A stretch of DNA of 64,000 nt, from positions 1,674,001 through 1,738,000 of the forward strand of contig CAVSQX010000004.1 in the NCBI GenBank assembly GCA_963730225.1, read 5' to 3'. The notes under the pieces were generated by a model. That model worked only from the letters and a program-made list of their open reading frames with translations, had not been told where the DNA came from and did not search any database. Positions 56,795-64,000 of the stretch are shown piece after piece. The position numbers and the translations under genes were made by a program. The DNA is from CAVSQX01 sp963730225. GTDB lineage: Bacteria > Planctomycetota > Phycisphaerae > Tepidisphaerales > Tepidisphaeraceae. Position 1 is the first letter of the stretch, and every line of letters starts with the position of its first letter.

Positions 56795-58804
56795 ATGCCC
56801 GCAATCCTGCAAGAAATCCTCGGCCCCGACGGCGCCGTCGCCCGCCGAATGGGCGACAAATATGAGCATCGTCCCCAGCAAATGGAAATGGCCACCGCCG
56901 TCCAGCACGCCTTTTCCGACGGGCACCATCTGCTCGTCGAAGCCGGCACCGGCGTTGGAAAATCCTTCGCCTATCTGCTCCCCGCCATCGACTTTGCCGT
57001 CAAAAACAACAAGCGCGTCGTCATCTCCACCCACACCATCTCGCTCCAGGAGCAACTGATCGACAAAGACATCCCGCTGCTCCAGAGCGTCTATCCCGAT
57101 GAATTCATCGCCGTCCTGGTCAAGGGCCGCAGCAACTATCTCTGCCAGCGCCGCCTCGATCAAACCCGCTCGCGCCAAAGCCTGCTCTTCGACGATCAGA
57201 AGCAACTCGAATCGCTCTGGATGATCGAGCAATGGGCCGCCGATTCACTCGAAAAAGGCGGCGTCGGCTCGCTCACCGATCTTCCCTCGCTTCCGCAACC
57301 CGCTGTCTGGGACAAAGTCTGCGCCGAGCACGGCAACTGCATGGGCCGCAAGTGCCGCTTCTACGAAAATTGCTTCTGGCAAGCCGCCAAGCGCCGGATG
57401 CAAAGCGGCAACGTGCTGGTCGTGAATCACGCCCTCTTCTTCGCCGATCTCGCCCTCCGCGCCGCCGGCGTCAGCTATCTTCCCAAATACGACATCGTCG
57501 TCCTCGACGAAGCCCACACCGTCGAAGATGTCGCCGTCTCGCACTTCGGCCTCAAATTCACCGAGCCCGGCCTGCGCTATCACCTGCGATCTTTGTACGA
57601 CCTCAAGCGCGGCCGCGGGCTGCTCAGCGTCCACGGCTCCTGCGCCAACGACGCCATCCGCGATGTCGTCGATCTCGCCGAGCTCTCCGAGCATTTCTTC
57701 GAGCACTGCCTCGACTGGCATCAGCAATTCGGCCGCGGCAACGGCCGATTCCGCGAAAAAAACATCGTGCCCAATCCCCTCTCCCCCAAACTCCGCGATC
57801 TGTCGCTGCACATCAAGGCGATGCTTCCGCAGATCACCAACGAGGAAGACAAATCCGAAATCACCGCCGCCGCCACCAAAGTCGCCGATTTGGCCGCCGT
57901 TCTCGACGCCATTTTGCAGCAGTCGATGTCGGATGCCGTTTACTGGATGGAAGTCGCCGATCGCACGCCCCGCCGAGTCAGCCTGCACGCCGCCCCAATC
58001 TCCATCGCCGACGGCCTGCGCCGCTATCTCTTCGAGAAAACCCACAGCGTCGTCATGACCAGCGCCACCCTCTGCTGCGGCCACGCCGGCAACTTCGACT
58101 ACCTCAAATCGCGCCTCGGCGTCCTGCGCGAAAAAACCCTCGCCCTCGGCTCCGCTTTCGACTACCAGAAACAAGCCACGCTCTACATCGAAACCGATCT
58201 CCCCGAGCCCAACGACACCCGCCTCTTCCTTCCCGCCGCCGCCGATCGCATTTTCCATTACGTCCAGCAAACCCGCGGCGGCGCGTTCGTCCTTTTCACC
58301 AGCCACAAAATGCTTCTCGACGCCGCCGACCGCCTGCGCCAGCGCCTCGAAGAAGCCGGCTTTCCCGTGCTCACCCAGGGCCGCGACATCTCCCGCAAAT
58401 CGCTTCTGGAAAATTTCCGCGCTTCCCCGAGCGCCGTCCTTTTCGGCACAGCCAGCTTCTGGCAAGGCATCGACGTTCAAGGCGATGCCCTTCGCAACGT
58501 CATCATCGTCAAGCTCCCCTTCGCCGTCCCCGATGAGCCGATCATCGAAGCCCGCGTCGAAGCCATCGAAGCCGCGGGCGGCAACGCTTTTCTCGATTAC
58601 TCCGTCCCCGAAGCCATCATCAAACTCAAACAAGGCTTCGGCCGCCTCATCCGCAGCCGCACCGACACGGGAATTGTGGTGATTCTCGACAGCCGCGTAA
58701 AAACCAAACGCTACGGACGGTTATTCCTACAATCGCTGCCGCCCTGTCGAATGATCGAGGTCGCCCGCTCCGCCGATTTCCCCCTCGACGATGCCCCGCA
58801 GTAA
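56795..58804 (+). CDS. dinG: DinG/XPD-family ATP-dependent helicase
   Basis: 669 residues. Walker A LVEAGTGVGKSFAYLLP (about 47), motif Ia VVISTHTISLQEQLID, four cysteines for a [4Fe-4S] cluster (NYLCQRR then CAEHGNCMGRKCRFYENC), DEAH box IVVLDEAHTVEDVA, then VVMTSATLCC, VLFTSHKML, FWQGIDVQGDAL and the closing QGFGRLIRSRTDTG (motif VI). 5'-3' helicase that resolves R-loops or damaged structures. Divergent from the SYLF gene. Gene symbol by family; YoaA is the close alternative. Confidence 0.9.
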   Translation: MPAILQEILGPDGAVARRMGDKYEHRPQQMEMATAVQHAFSDGHHLLVEAGTGVGKSFAYLLPAIDFAVKNNKRVVISTHTISLQEQLIDKDIPLLQSVYPDEFIAVLVKGRSNYLCQRRLDQTRSRQSLLFDDQKQLESLWMIEQWAADSLEKGGVGSLTDLPSLPQPAVWDKVCAEHGNCMGRKCRFYENCFWQAAKRRMQSGNVLVVNHALFFADLALRAAGVSYLPKYDIVVLDEAHTVEDVAVSHFGLKFTEPGLRYHLRSLYDLKRGRGLLSVHGSCANDAIRDVVDLAELSEHFFEHCLDWHQQFGRGNGRFREKNIVPNPLSPKLRDLSLHIKAMLPQITNEEDKSEITAAATKVADLAAVLDAILQQSMSDAVYWMEVADRTPRRVSLHAAPISIADGLRRYLFEKTHSVVMTSATLCCGHAGNFDYLKSRLGVLREKTLALGSAFDYQKQATLYIETDLPEPNDTRLFLPAAADRIFHYVQQTRGGAFVLFTSHKMLLDAADRLRQRLEEAGFPVLTQGRDISRKSLLENFRASPSAVLFGTASFWQGIDVQGDALRNVIIVKLPFAVPDEPIIEARVEAIEAAGGNAFLDYSVPEAIIKLKQGFGRLIRSRTDTGIVVILDSRVKTKRYGRLFLQSLPPCRMIEVARSADFPLDDAPQ

Positions 58805-59005
58805 AAGCGGCCATCCCGCGGTGAGTGAAACCGAACCATGTCAACGGCGGCTTTTTTTGCCGCGAAATCTCCATGGCCGCGTGATCGGTGTGTATCGGCC
58901 TTTTCCAGCCCCTTTTTTTGGCGTTGAGGTGAATCTACAATGTTGAATTGCCGTGGTGTGCTTGTTGGCCTGCGCACGAAATTTCTGATCCGAAAAACTT
59001 GGGTG
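58805..59005. other. intergenic region after the helicase gene
   Basis: About 200 bp. A short hairpin GCGGC-TTTTTTT-GCCGC (58844-58860) with a T-rich loop is present but lacks a T tail, so it is not a clear terminator. Nothing else recognised. Confidence 0.4.
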
Positions 59006-59428
59006 ATGCTGATGATGACAAAGCAAATAATCAAATCGCGAGTCGACAACTGGATCGATCGTTTAGACAAATTATACGGTCTTCTCGACACATGGCGAAG
59101 CGAGTTTCCAGAATCCAAAGTTCTGGCGCATCCCTGCCACAGGCGACCGAGGAGCAAATGGAGCAGTTCCATGTGGGTCCGGTGGATGTCCCGACTTACA
59201 CACTGCTACGAGGCAAGCGTAGGGTCGCATTCGTTCCAAGTGCGCTTCGATCGTAGCGCCAACGGACGGGTGAACATTACTACAAACCGCCACCAATATG
59301 CCCTCGTCGACATAGCGGGAAAAAACGGCGACGGCCAGCGACTGGCGAATCGTTGTTCCGGAAGAACACAAGCCGTTGCGGAAATTCGATCGCGCAATTC
59401 CTTCCGCAAGTTGATGGGAGAATCATAA
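59006..59428 (+). pseudogene. broken small gene upstream of the HEPN protein
   Basis: Starts MLMMTKQIIKSRVDNWIDRLDKLYGLLDTWRSEFPESK, then the reading continues in other frames: QATEEQMEQFHVGPVDVPTYTLLRGKRRVAFVPS, then SANGRVNITTNRHQYALVDIAGKNG, then DWRIVVPEEHKPLRKFDRAI, and finally FRKLMGES before the stop. At least four shifts in 420 bp, yet every piece reads as one coherent protein: a helix followed by a beta-rich domain. It could be a true pseudogene or a badly determined sequence. Family unknown. It lies 81 bp before the HEPN-like gene. Confidence 0.6.
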
Positions 59429-59509
59429 TCAGGATTTCAGCACATCTTCGAGGCCACGGCGAGGCAGACGCCGCACTGGGCAGGCGCGAAGCGGCAGCCC
59501 ATATCCGCT

Positions 59510-59872
59510 GTGAAGCGAACTGAATGGGCACAGCGCCGGGTCTTGAATGACCACGCTTACTTCGTCCTGGTGTTTGCCGAATTCGAGCAGCATATTAATG
59601 ACGAATGCTTGAAGCTGGTGCGCGCGAAAAAGGCGGCAGTGCAATGGACGACACGACGCTTATGGGATGCAGTCGAACTCGACCGCACGCCATTTATGAA
59701 CAAGGTCGCCATGCTTACAGACCGCGGAAATGCGGATTATGCACGAATCAAGCAGCTCTATCAGGATATTCGCTGCAAGATCGCACATGGAAGCGCAACA
59801 CGACTTGGCCCAATATTATTTGTTACGCTTGCGATCGAGCTACGAAAACTCTCGACCCGATTGAAAGGCTGA
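59510..59872 (+). CDS. HEPN-like protein (R-x4-H motif)
   Basis: 120 residues from GTG 59510; the frame is open back to 59429 without another good start, so the true N-terminus may be longer. All-helical, with a C-terminal IKQLYQDIRCKIAHGSATRLGP containing R-x4-H, the catalytic signature of HEPN ribonucleases. HEPN proteins often serve as toxins or defence effectors with a small partner gene. Here the broken upstream gene is the natural partner. More AT-rich than the surrounding housekeeping genes. Confidence 0.6.
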   Translation: MKRTEWAQRRVLNDHAYFVLVFAEFEQHINDECLKLVRAKKAAVQWTTRRLWDAVELDRTPFMNKVAMLTDRGNADYARIKQLYQDIRCKIAHGSATRLGPILFVTLAIELRKLSTRLKG

Positions 59873-60040
59873 GTGATTCGGGCAAGAAAACGGATCCCAA
59901 TTCCCGTACGCAAAAATGTAAGATCCCGCCATTCTGCCCTAGTTGCCGCAAATCCGGCGGATCGCCACCACTTTTTTACACCATCAGCCCATCCACTCAT
60001 CTCGCAGATTCTCTTCACACCCTCCATCCTCCCCGCGCCC

Positions 60041-60777
60041 ATGCCCCCCATCCTTCTCCACGTCATCCTCGTCATCTTCCTCGCCACCCTCTTCCGCTCC
60101 GCGTTCGGTTTCGGTGAAGCGTTGATCGCCGTTCCGCTGCTGGCGTTTCGGATTCCCGTCGAAACAGCTGCTCCGCTGGCGGTGCTGGTGTCGGTGACCG
60201 TCGCCGGGGTGATCGTGATGCAGGATTGCGCAAAATACATTTCGACAGTGCCCGCCAGCTCGTGCTGGCCACGCTGTTTGGCATTCCCTTTGGATTGCTG
60301 TTTCTCAAATCCTTCAGCGATCAGCTCGTCACAACCGTGCTGGGCATCGGCATCGTTCTATTTTCCGTCTACGCACTCTGTGGAGCCATCGGCTGCATCT
60401 GAAAGACGACAGCCGATGGTGGCTCATCGGCTGCGGATTTTTCGCCGGTGTGTTCGGCGGCGCGTACGGAATGAATGGTCCGCCCCTGGCCATCTACGGC
60501 GCGATGCCGCCGCTGGTCGCCGCAGCATTTCCGCGCAACACTCCAGGGATATTTTCTCCCAGCCAGTTTAATCGGATTGACCGGTTACGCCCTGGCGGGC
60601 TTGTGGACGTCACAAGTGAGCCGGTTTTATCTGCTCTCCCTGCCCGCGACGCTCGTGGCCATCGTCCTCGGCCGACTGTTCAACAAACGCCTCGCCGGCG
60701 AAAAATTTCTTCGCTACGTCTATCTGATCCTCGTCGCCATCGGAGCAACGCTGATTCTCCAGGCAACGCACAAGTGA
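60041..60777 (+). CDS. TauE/SafE-family permease, several frameshifts
   Basis: From ATG 60041 (MPPILLHVILVIFLATLFRSAFGFGEALIAVPLLAF). The protein continues in other frames as FDSARQLVLATLFGIPFGLLFLKSF (one missing G near 60228), then HRLHLKDDSRWWLIGCGFFAGVFGGAYGMNGPPLAIYGA (shift near 60383), then RRWSPQHFRATLQGYFLPASLIGLTGYALAGL (shift near 60510), ending ILVAIGATLILQATHK. These pieces match the eight-helix TauE family of sulfite, sulfonate or organic-anion exporters. Corrected length is about 245 aa. Confidence 0.8.
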
Positions 60778-60823
60778 ACCCACCCACGAACTCAAGCAAT
60801 AATCTAATAAAAAACATGAAAAA

Positions 60824-60853
60824 ACGTAACATTTCGTAACAAAACGTAACATT
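60824..60853. repeat. triple 10-bp repeat, CGTAAC version
   Basis: ACGTAACATT, TCGTAACAAA, ACGTAACATT in exact 10-bp register. Preceded by TGAAAAA, as the other copy (43981-44010) is preceded by TGAAAGA. It differs from that copy only by T to A at the same position of each of the three units. It lies in the 166-bp gap between tauE and the next gene. Confidence 0.85.
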
Positions 60854-60943
60854 CGGCGGCTACCCACCAGCCCCGGCTCCGCCAATTTTTCTTTCCCTCC
60901 TCCATCCCCTATCCTCCATCCTCGTTTTTCCCGGAGCCCGCAC

Positions 60944-61917
60944 ATGTGGGGCAATCGCCTCGGTTGGACCATTTCCGCCGGCATTCTGATGCTGGTCGCA
61001 TTCCTGGGCCTGCGGCTCTGGCAGGCGGGGCAGATCACGCCGCCGACGGGTTGGGTGGCCGAAACGGTGCATCCGATCGAAATTCCCAAAAACGCGCAAA
61101 TCGCGGTGCCGGCGATGGACGATCCAACCAACGCCGGCGATCTGTATCGCAGCGCCATCGCGGATTATCAGCAGAACACATCGGCGTACGATGCGCTGGA
61201 ATCGGCGACCGTGCTCGATCTGTCGGCGGTCGCGGATCGGACGGGGTTGCAGAATCTGTTGCAGGCGACCAGATGTGCGACGATGAGTCTGTTTCGCCGC
61301 GAGCCGACGGAGTTGATCAATTACGACGCGGATAAGCCGGCGCTGGAGGCGCTTGAGCATCTTGGGAGAACGGCGGCGCGGGTGGGGCGCTGAACTTGCG
61401 GGCCAGGGATGCGGGCACGGCGGGATGGTATTACGCGGCGGTTTATTCGCTGGGACTCAAATTGTTTCAGGAGCGCGTGGTTTACCAGGAATTCACCACC
61501 GGGGAGGAGTTGATGGGCATCGGCGTCGGTGGATTGCGCGGGCTGGCGCAGCGGCAGAAGCTGAACTCGATCGTTGATTCGCTGACGGAACTGGAGACCA
61601 GCCGGCTGGGGCAATACGAATCGATCATCGCGCCGGTCTGGCAGATTCTGGGTAGCATCGATCCCCAGGTCGTGGCTCCGCACGCGGGGGATGTTTTTCA
61701 ACTGGTTCGCGATCGCGGCGTCGATGATCTTTGGCGTGTCGAAGCGGCGCTGGAGCTTGGAAGGATGCGCTACGACGCCGATCGCCGGGCAGATCAATTA
61801 TTTGCGGAGCACCTGCTGAGAGAGCTGGCGGATGATCCGACCGAGCAGGCGACCGTCCGCGCCGCTGCCGTCGCGGGGCGCGATCTGACCATCGAGCAAT
61901 ACCGAATGATCCGCTGA
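60944..61917 (+). CDS. membrane-anchored protein of unknown function, frameshifted
   Basis: From ATG 60944 (MWGNRLGWTISAGILMLVAFLGLRLW): one N-terminal membrane helix (residues 8-26), then a soluble helical domain: HPIEIPKNAQIAVPAMDDPTNAGDLYRSAI, and so on. The first frame stops at 61391-61393, but adding one G to the run GTGGGGCG (61382-61389) continues directly as ALNLRARDAGTAGWYYAAVYSLGLKLFQERVVYQEF to a stop at 61917. The repeated helices and Tyr-rich segments give no family match. Corrected length is about 324 aa. Confidence 0.65.
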
Positions 61918-62211
61918 TCACCAGCGATTCTGCGGACAACGCTCGGCGGGAGTTTTGGCTTTTTCGATGGTCGGGCAGCCGCAGCCGTCGAGGGCGGCGT
62001 CGCGGTCGATCCTGGCCAGGAACGGCGTTCCGCAGTAGGAGACGCCGCGGCGAACGACACGCAGCGGGCAGGTTTCGCAGATTTGTGCGCGGGCGGCCCA
62101 ATTGCCGGCGACGTCGCCCAGCCCCAGGCGACGAAGGCGAGCGGCGGCGGCGGCGGCCATGGCGCGGGAGATATCACGCAATCGATTCGGTGGGCAATTC
62201 CAGCAGGGCAT
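61918..62211 (-). CDS. small cysteine-rich protein
   Basis: 97 residues with nine cysteines: PCWNCPPN, ICETCPLRVV, SYCGTPF, DGCGCPTIEKAK and AERCPQNRW. The arrangement CxxC...CxxCP...C...CxC suggests a metal (Zn or Fe-S) binding module. An Ala-rich helix (MAAAAAARLRRLGLGD) precedes it. No family recognised. It lies 34 bp downstream of the sulfotransferase on the same strand. Confidence 0.65.
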   Translation of the reverse strand: MPCWNCPPNRLRDISRAMAAAAAARLRRLGLGDVAGNWAARAQICETCPLRVVRRGVSYCGTPFLARIDRDAALDGCGCPTIEKAKTPAERCPQNRW

Positions 62212-62245
62212 GAAGGATATTATCGGCCGCGGCGGGGCGGGAGGA

Positions 62246-63275
62246 TCAATGGGCGCGGCGGCCGGACCAGTTGTAACCGCATTTGGCCATCATCTTGCGG
62301 GTGAATCGCCAGATGGTGAGTTTTTGCAGCCAGTTTAGCTCGCGGCGCCAGGCATCGGCCTGGCCGGAGCGGAAGAAACCGGGCGGTTCGGCGGGTTTGC
62401 CGACGGCGGCCATTTCTCCCCGCCGCGGAAACGGCGTGCCGCCGATGGACTTTTGTTTCTCGAAGGATTGATCGGCGACGATGGCGGCCAGTCGATCCTG
62501 CGACAGCGGCAGGCCGACGTAGTTGAACAGCTGCGTGGCGCCTTGGATCGGGTCGGCCAGAAGATCCTCGTAAAACACTTCCAGGTACGATCCGCTGGGC
62601 AGCGTTTGGCCAGTTTTGCGGGCAGCGGAGACGTGGCGAAACCAGGAAATGGCGGCCTGGGAGGCGGACATCGGGGCCCAGGTCCTGGCCCCATTTGTCG
62701 TGGCGGGCGGCGAGCATGGAAGCGACCACGGCTCGACTGTCGCGGATGATGTGGATGAACCGGGCTTCGGGGAGGACGGAATGGATTTCCTCCATGTACA
62801 AGGCATGACTGGGCGATTTTTCCACCAAAACGGCCGCGGAGGATTCGCGGGGTTCGAGGACAAAGGCCTGCATCGTCTTGCACCAGAGGGCGCGAATTTC
62901 GTCGATGAAAGCCGACTCGGTCCAGTAGTTGGCCAATCCCGGCTGGCGTGTGCCCTGGCGTCCGAACTGAAAGTTCCGCAGGGCGGGCGCGAAGGCGACA
63001 AAAAAATTCGATTCGTGCCCTCCGCGGGCCGCGGGATGGGCCAGCAGCATTCGCTGAACCCAGGTGGTTCCGCTGCGCGGCGAGCCGACGATCATGATCG
63101 GCCGCGTCAGCACCCGTTGCACATCGGCCGGGAAATCGGTGTGTGGAGCGTCTCCCATCGCGCCAACTTCGACACGTGGCTCTTTTTCGATCACAGATAC
63201 CCAATCCACCCGCGGCGTCCCCAAACGGCCCACCTGAATGGACGTGGGCATACGAAACGAATCAACCAGTAGCAT
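62246..63275 (-). CDS. sulfotransferase family protein, frameshifted
   Basis: The PAPS-binding 5'-PSB loop is PIMIVGSPRSGTTWVQRML (about residue 60) and the 3'-PB motif is ARFIHIIRDSRAVVASML. Near 62690-62700 one G is missing from the run TGGGGCC; beyond it the frame continues WAPMSASQAAISWFRHVSA, LEVFYEDLLADPIQGATQLFNYVGLP, and WRRELNWLQKLTIWRFTRKMM, the normal C-terminal sulfotransferase region. It sulfates a glycan or small molecule. Corrected length is about 343 aa. The start may be a little downstream of 63275 (MGDAPHTD). Confidence 0.87.
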
Positions 63276-63428
63276 TTTCGGCCGGGAGGCGTCAATGGCT
63301 TAGCTTTTTACCGTGTCGAAGTGCTTTGGTTATCAGACATTGCCCCGGGCCGGCATTTTTGCCGCACATGGGGTTGACGCAACTGCCGATGGGGATAGCG
63401 TAGTACGCTTTTCCGGAATTCGACCACC

Positions 63429-64000
63429 GTGATTTCGACCACTGCCGCCGCCAGTGCGCCCAAGCAATCCCGTCCCCGCAATCGGCCCGATGATCTGGCC
63501 CTGGACCAGATCAGCAACGGCCAACTCTTCGCCTGGATGTTCCGTTTCGTTCGGCCCGTCCTTGGCTACGTCAGCCTGGCGGCGGTTTATCTGACGCTGG
63601 GCGTGCTGGCGGAAGTTCAAACTACCAATCAAACCGGCCACGCAATCGATCAGATCCGCGGGTTGCACGTCGTCGCCGTTGCTTCGATCGGCTTCTGGAG
63701 CTGGATTTTCGGCCCCGATCCCCAGGCCGCCGCGCTTCGGCGGGTCGTCGGCATTCTCTTTGCGCTGGTCGTGATCTGGTCGGGCTTGCGATATCTGCGC
63801 GAAGTCGCCAACAGCAAATTCAGCATGAACATGGTCTTCTACATCCGGGAGGCCGTTTATGACCAATTGCAGCGAGTCGGGTTCGATTTTCACGACGCGC
63901 TTTCCTCCGGCCAGCTCATCAATCGCGCCCTGACCGATCTGCAAAATGTCCGCGGGTTTGTGCAGACCGCGCTGCTGGTGACGCTGGAAATTGTTCTGGT
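63429..64000 (+). CDS. ABC exporter, transmembrane domain (5' part only)
   Basis: GTG 63429 opens a frame that runs off the window end. After a basic, disordered 25-residue start and DLALDQISNGQLFAWMFRFVRP, membrane helices follow (VLGYVSLAAVYLTLGVLA, VVAVASIGFWSWIFG, VVGILFALVVIWSGLRYL). Then comes the coupling-helix region FYIREAVYDQLQRVGFDFHDALSSGQLINRALTDLQNVRGF typical of type-IV (MsbA-like) exporters. The ATPase domain must lie beyond 64000. Confidence 0.85.
   Translation, partial: MISTTAAASAPKQSRPRNRPDDLALDQISNGQLFAWMFRFVRPVLGYVSLAAVYLTLGVLAEVQTTNQTGHAIDQIRGLHVVAVASIGFWSWIFGPDPQAAALRRVVGILFALVVIWSGLRYLREVANSKFSMNMVFYIREAVYDQLQRVGFDFHDALSSGQLINRALTDLQNVRGFVQTALLVTLEIVL

Noticed and set aside
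58844..58860. Terminator after the helicase gene
   Set aside because: The GCGGC/GCCGC stem encloses the T run as its loop and has no T tail behind it.

Overview
The window (about 60% G+C) reads as a chromosomal segment of a planctomycete, most likely class Phycisphaerae. Two large secreted proteins carry the N-terminal planctomycete motif of the type LEPLExRxLLSA (HPLERRCLLSA in the first gene, VEPLESRRLTSA near 10.96 kb). The cargo also fits: FG-GAP and beta-helix surface proteins, a TPR/GT41 glycosyltransferase, many short intergenic inverted repeats, and TATAAT-like -10 boxes close to start codons. No rRNA, tRNA or CRISPR array was recognised.

Layout. 0-6.2 kb: end of a giant FG-GAP surface protein, a small HExxH protein, a membrane protein, EttA, and a Phd/VapC toxin-antitoxin pair under a palindromic operator. 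6.2-15 kb: a fragmented complex I locus. nuoG, a secreted protein gene and nuoH are contiguous, but nuoI lies 4.4 kb away behind a PA14/beta-helix gene, an ArsR-SDR pair and a lipoprotein hydrolase. 15-28 kb: purH (with a foreign domain inside), an FHA/membrane protein, a GT41 glycosyltransferase, a Bax-inhibitor-1 protein, a NodU-type carbamoyltransferase and glmS. 28-32.9 kb: a colicin-E3-like toxin with a coupled partner, a zinc-ribbon membrane protein, glutathione peroxidase, a HIT hydrolase, ParA, and a complete transcription unit for a 16-residue lysine-rich peptide between two inverted repeats. 32.9-41.9 kb: asnB, a GT2 glycosyltransferase, metH, a MazF/PemK-type toxin-antitoxin pair, a metallophosphoesterase and a LolD-like ATPase. 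41.9-44 kb: an AAA ATPase plus partner gene that looks like a defence cassette. 44-58.8 kb: housekeeping genes (xylB, tsaE, thiL, a gntR-type regulator, gatB, hisA, uvrC, an orphan DNA methyltransferase, a dinG-type helicase) and envelope proteins. 58.8-64 kb: a damaged two-gene HEPN cassette, a TauE permease, small hypotheticals, a sulfotransferase and the start of an ABC exporter.

A striking property is the number of conserved genes broken by single-base frameshifts: purH, the FHA gene, asnB, the AAA ATPase, gntR, gatB, an SDR, tauE, the sulfotransferase and others. In nearly all, the reading continues perfectly in another frame, which points to sequence or assembly error more than decay. 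I report these as single genes with the shift position.

The most interesting candidates are the GAF-like insertion between the two catalytic domains of PurH, the free-standing colicin-E3-like toxin pair behind glmS, the autonomous 16-aa lysine-rich gene, and a 30-bp triple 10-mer repeat present twice with the same base changed in all three units.
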